A DNA stretch of 8,207 nt from Acidobacteriota bacterium (GTDB taxonomy: Bacteria; Acidobacteriota; Terriglobia; UBA7540), in contig JAKAWO010000130.1 of NCBI GenBank assembly GCA_021827255.1, positions 1 to 8,207 on the forward strand, read 5' to 3'. The notes below the pieces were generated by a model, which did not search any database, had not been told where the DNA came from, and saw only the letters and a list, made by a program, of their open reading frames with translations. A program made the translations under genes and the position numbers. The number at the start of each line of letters is the position of its first letter. Within the stretch, counting starts at the first letter, position 1. This document shows, one piece after another, positions 5,787 through 8,207 of the stretch.

Positions 5787-8207
5787 ATGAAGGTCCAAGC
5801 ACCATTTCGATTTCTAACCGTCCTGCTGGCTGTCATGAGCGTCGGGCTTGTGGTCATGGCGGCGATCAATTTCCAGCAGCAACGGAAATTTCAACTTCCC
5901 ACCGATGGCGCCACTTGGGTTCGCACGCCCGATGGCGTGAAGGCCTTCAATGTGCGGCCCGACAGCCCGGCTGCGCGAGCTGGAATTGAGCGCGGCGACT
6001 ACCTTCTTGCCATCAATGGCCACCCTATCCATCGCACGGTCGAAGCGGTTCGTGAAATCTATCATTTGGGGATTTGGTCGCGGGCAACCTACGATCTTGT
6101 CAGGGAAGGGAGAAGGTTTCAATCTGAGGTCGTTATTGTTCCCGTAAGCAATGCACGTTCCATTCGGGATTATCTTGAACTGACCGGATTTCTGTATTTG
6201 CTGATGGGTGGCTTCATTTTTCTTCGCCGTTGGAGGGCTTCCCGATCGCTGCACTTTTACCTTTTCTGTTTGTCGTCCTTTGTCCTTTACACGTTCTCTT
6301 ACACCGGCAAGCTGAACGCTTTCGACTCGACCGTCTATTGGCTCAATGTGGCGGCGATGATCCTACAGCCCGCCCTGTTTTTGCACTTCTGCCTGGCGTT
6401 TCCGGAGAAACATCGTCTCTTGCAAAAGCGCCCCTATTTGATTCCGGCGATTTACGCTCCCGGCGCGATGCTGTTCCTCTTTCACGCCTTGGTGATGACC
6501 GGCCTCATTGCCCTGCCGCTGCCTCTGTTGTCCATTCGCTGGATTCTGGACAGCGTGGAATTGGGACTTTTAGGAATCTACTACACGGCGGGCGCGGCGG
6601 TTCTGCTGGATTCTTACCGTGGCGCTCGCGCCCCTCTGGTTCGGCAGCAGCTCAAGTGGCTGACGCGAGGGACGTTCCTGGCGGTCCTGCCGTTTGTCAT
6701 CCTGTACGTCGTGCCTTACTTCATTGGACTCGGCTTCGTGCCGGCGGCGTGGATGAAGTTTTCCGTCTTTTCCCTCGTCCTGCTGCCGCTCACCTTCGGT
6801 TACGCCATCCTTCGGTATCGGTTGATGGACGTGGACATCATTTTCCGGCGTGGGGTCGCTTACGCTTTAGCCACGGCGACCATCATGGGGCTCTATTTCG
6901 GATTGGTCATTCTCCTGGCGAACTCCTTTCGCACCGCGGCCCTGATTACCAGCCAAGCGGGATGGCTCCTCGCCATTATCATCACGGCGCTGCTTTTCCA
7001 GCCCGTCGTGAACTGGATTCAGGAGCGATTGGAGCAACTGCTCCACCCCCGGCGCTATGACTATCGGCGAACTTTGCTCGAATTTGCCCGCGATTTGACC
7101 ACCGAGGTTCATATGGGCGGCCTGCTGGACCAAGCGACAGAACGTTTGACGGCCACGCTGAGGGTGGATCGCGTGGCGATCTTTCTGGCGGAGAGCTCCG
7201 GCCGATTCAGGCTTTTGAGGTCGCGGGGCCTTGCCTTGGAAGGCGAGCTTGACCTCAGCTTTCTCGATCCCCGCCGGCCCGAGTGGCAGAGAGGTTTTTT
7301 GTTCTTCGACAGCGTCCGCCGGCCTTACGGTTATCCGGCTTCGGCCCAGGCAGCTATCGAACAGTTGGGGCTGCACTACTATTTTCCACTGATCGTAAAA
7401 GGCCGGACGCTGGGCGGCCTGGGCTTAGGAAAGACCGCCGACGGAGATTTCTTGTCGAGCGATGACGTGGATTTGCTCCGCACGATTTCAGGTTACATCT
7501 CAATCGCCATCGAGAACGCCCACCTCTACGAATCGCTGGAGCGCGAGGCGCGGGAATACCAGACGCTGCGGGATTTTAGCGAGAGCATCTTTGAATCCAT
7601 TGATGTGGGCGTGCTGGCCTGCAACCCGGATCAGAGGATAGAGTCCTGGAATTCGGCCATGGAAAAGATTTACGGAATGCCGAGATCGGAAGCCGTCGGC
7701 AAGCGGCTTTCCGAAATCTTTCCTCCCGAGCTCGTCGAGGAGCTTCCCGCCGCGAGCGAGCCGCAGCGCGAACTGAGCCTTTACAAATTCCGGCTTCGCA
7801 ACCAAGCCCGCCAAGCTCTGATCGTTAACCTCTCGACGGTGCCCTTGCTCGGCAAGGAAGGCGAAGTCATCGGGCGCCTGCTGATCCTTACGGATCTGAC
7901 CGACCGTGTGAACTTGGAAGACCAGTTGCTCCAGGCGGAGAAGCTGTCTTCCATCGGAGTCTTGGCGGCCGGCGTGGCCCATGAGGTCAACACGCCCCTC
8001 GCGGTCATTACTTCTCAAGTGCAAATGCTTCTCCGGCAGACGCCTTCTGAAGATCCCCGGTTCCCCGTCCTTGAGAAAGTCATCAAGCAGGGGTTCCGAG
8101 CCTCCGAGATCATCAATAGCCTGCTGAAATTCTCCCGAGTGAGCGGCAGCGAGCGCGCCGAGCTGGATTTGAACCGAATCCTGCGCGAGACGCGCTCCCT
8201 GAGATCG
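5787..8207 (+). CDS. Membrane PDZ-GAF-PAS sensor histidine kinase, ComP-like membrane region (3' end cut by window edge)
   Basis: The frame is open for 807 codons from the ATG at 5787 to the right edge. Order seen: N-terminal helix (about residues 10-27); a PDZ-like domain (about 40-120) with SPAARAGIERGDYLLAINGHPI, the usual PDZ core, probably outside the membrane; eight or nine hydrophobic segments (about 132-408), the later part carrying YRLMDVDIIFRRG (344-356), which resembles the membrane region of the Bacillus kinase ComP; a GAF domain (about 430-580, ending AIENAHLYE); a PAS domain (about 598-708); and HisKA (about 715-785) with VAHEVNTPL, placing the phospho-acceptor at His732. The HATPase domain must lie beyond the edge. 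HEVNTP resembles NtrB-type kinases, so an NtrC-like partner is possible, but this is inferred. No strong Shine-Dalgarno precedes the ATG; an in-frame GTG at 5778 is an alternative. Divergent from tldD. The signal is unknown. Confidence 0.93.
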   Translation, partial: MKVQAPFRFLTVLLAVMSVGLVVMAAINFQQQRKFQLPTDGATWVRTPDGVKAFNVRPDSPAARAGIERGDYLLAINGHPIHRTVEAVREIYHLGIWSRATYDLVREGRRFQSEVVIVPVSNARSIRDYLELTGFLYLLMGGFIFLRRWRASRSLHFYLFCLSSFVLYTFSYTGKLNAFDSTVYWLNVAAMILQPALFLHFCLAFPEKHRLLQKRPYLIPAIYAPGAMLFLFHALVMTGLIALPLPLLSIRWILDSVELGLLGIYYTAGAAVLLDSYRGARAPLVRQQLKWLTRGTFLAVLPFVILYVVPYFIGLGFVPAAWMKFSVFSLVLLPLTFGYAILRYRLMDVDIIFRRGVAYALATATIMGLYFGLVILLANSFRTAALITSQAGWLLAIIITALLFQPVVNWIQERLEQLLHPRRYDYRRTLLEFARDLTTEVHMGGLLDQATERLTATLRVDRVAIFLAESSGRFRLLRSRGLALEGELDLSFLDPRRPEWQRGFLFFDSVRRPYGYPASAQAAIEQLGLHYYFPLIVKGRTLGGLGLGKTADGDFLSSDDVDLLRTISGYISIAIENAHLYESLEREAREYQTLRDFSESIFESIDVGVLACNPDQRIESWNSAMEKIYGMPRSEAVGKRLSEIFPPELVEELPAASEPQRELSLYKFRLRNQARQALIVNLSTVPLLGKEGEVIGRLLILTDLTDRVNLEDQLLQAEKLSSIGVLAAGVAHEVNTPLAVITSQVQMLLRQTPSEDPRFPVLEKVIKQGFRASEIINSLLKFSRVSGSERAELDLNRILRETRSLRS

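Noticed and set aside
5687..6254. Minus-strand open frames at 5687-5869 and 5814-6254 near the kinase start, considered as a small protein or TldD substrate
   Set aside because: Most of their length lies antisense to the PDZ coding region. I saw no Shine-Dalgarno of note and no precursor-peptide-like sequence.
6230..7060. Plus-strand open frame of 276 codons overlapping the kinase gene
   Set aside because: It is in another frame of the kinase gene, which encodes coherent membrane helices and the YRLMDVDIIFRRG block across the same bases.
7500..8024. Minus-strand open frame of 174 codons, with others at 6867-7376 and 7781-8008
   Set aside because: They are antisense to the GAF, PAS and HisKA coding sequence, and none has a recognisable domain.

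Overview
This 8.2 kb window is GC-rich bacterial chromosome carrying mostly housekeeping genes plus one large sensor kinase. The GC-rich coding style, the alternative GTG/TTG starts and the PDZ-bearing polytopic kinase remind me of Acidobacteriota or a related soil lineage. That is an impression only, since no taxonomic marker gene is present. I see no tRNA, rRNA, CRISPR array, insertion sequence, phage gene or biosynthetic cluster.

Left part (1-2008): a divergent pair. Chorismate synthase (aroC) reads leftward from 1116 and runs off the window edge only a few residues short of its expected end. A calcineurin-like metallophosphoesterase of the YfcE/MJ0936 type reads rightward from a TTG at 1262. 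The 145-bp gap between them holds a good sigma70-type promoter for aroC and a perfect TATAAT for the phosphoesterase.

Middle part (2080-5552): a leftward operon, tldD, then tldE/pmbA, then a small putative lipoprotein. TldD and TldE form the heterodimeric zinc protease known to degrade or mature small peptides and unfolded polypeptides. The lipoprotein reading frame reopens immediately after the tldE stop, and its real start is uncertain. A strong promoter (TTGACA, 17 bp, extended -10) sits just upstream of the GTG start I favour for tldD. The operon converges on the phosphoesterase across a 71-bp gap with one small hairpin.

Right part (5463-8207): a 324-bp, more AT-rich intergenic region separates tldD from a rightward gene of at least 807 codons that is still open at the right edge. 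It encodes a membrane histidine kinase with the order N-terminal helix, extracytoplasmic PDZ domain, ComP-like multi-helix membrane region, GAF, PAS and HisKA with phospho-acceptor His732. The ATPase domain and any partner response regulator lie outside the window.

I do not see convincing evidence for a new multi-gene system. The points most worth following are the PDZ sensor kinase, the unusual start region of the lipoprotein behind tldE, and a tiny ORF with a good ribosome binding site in the tldD/kinase intergenic region.
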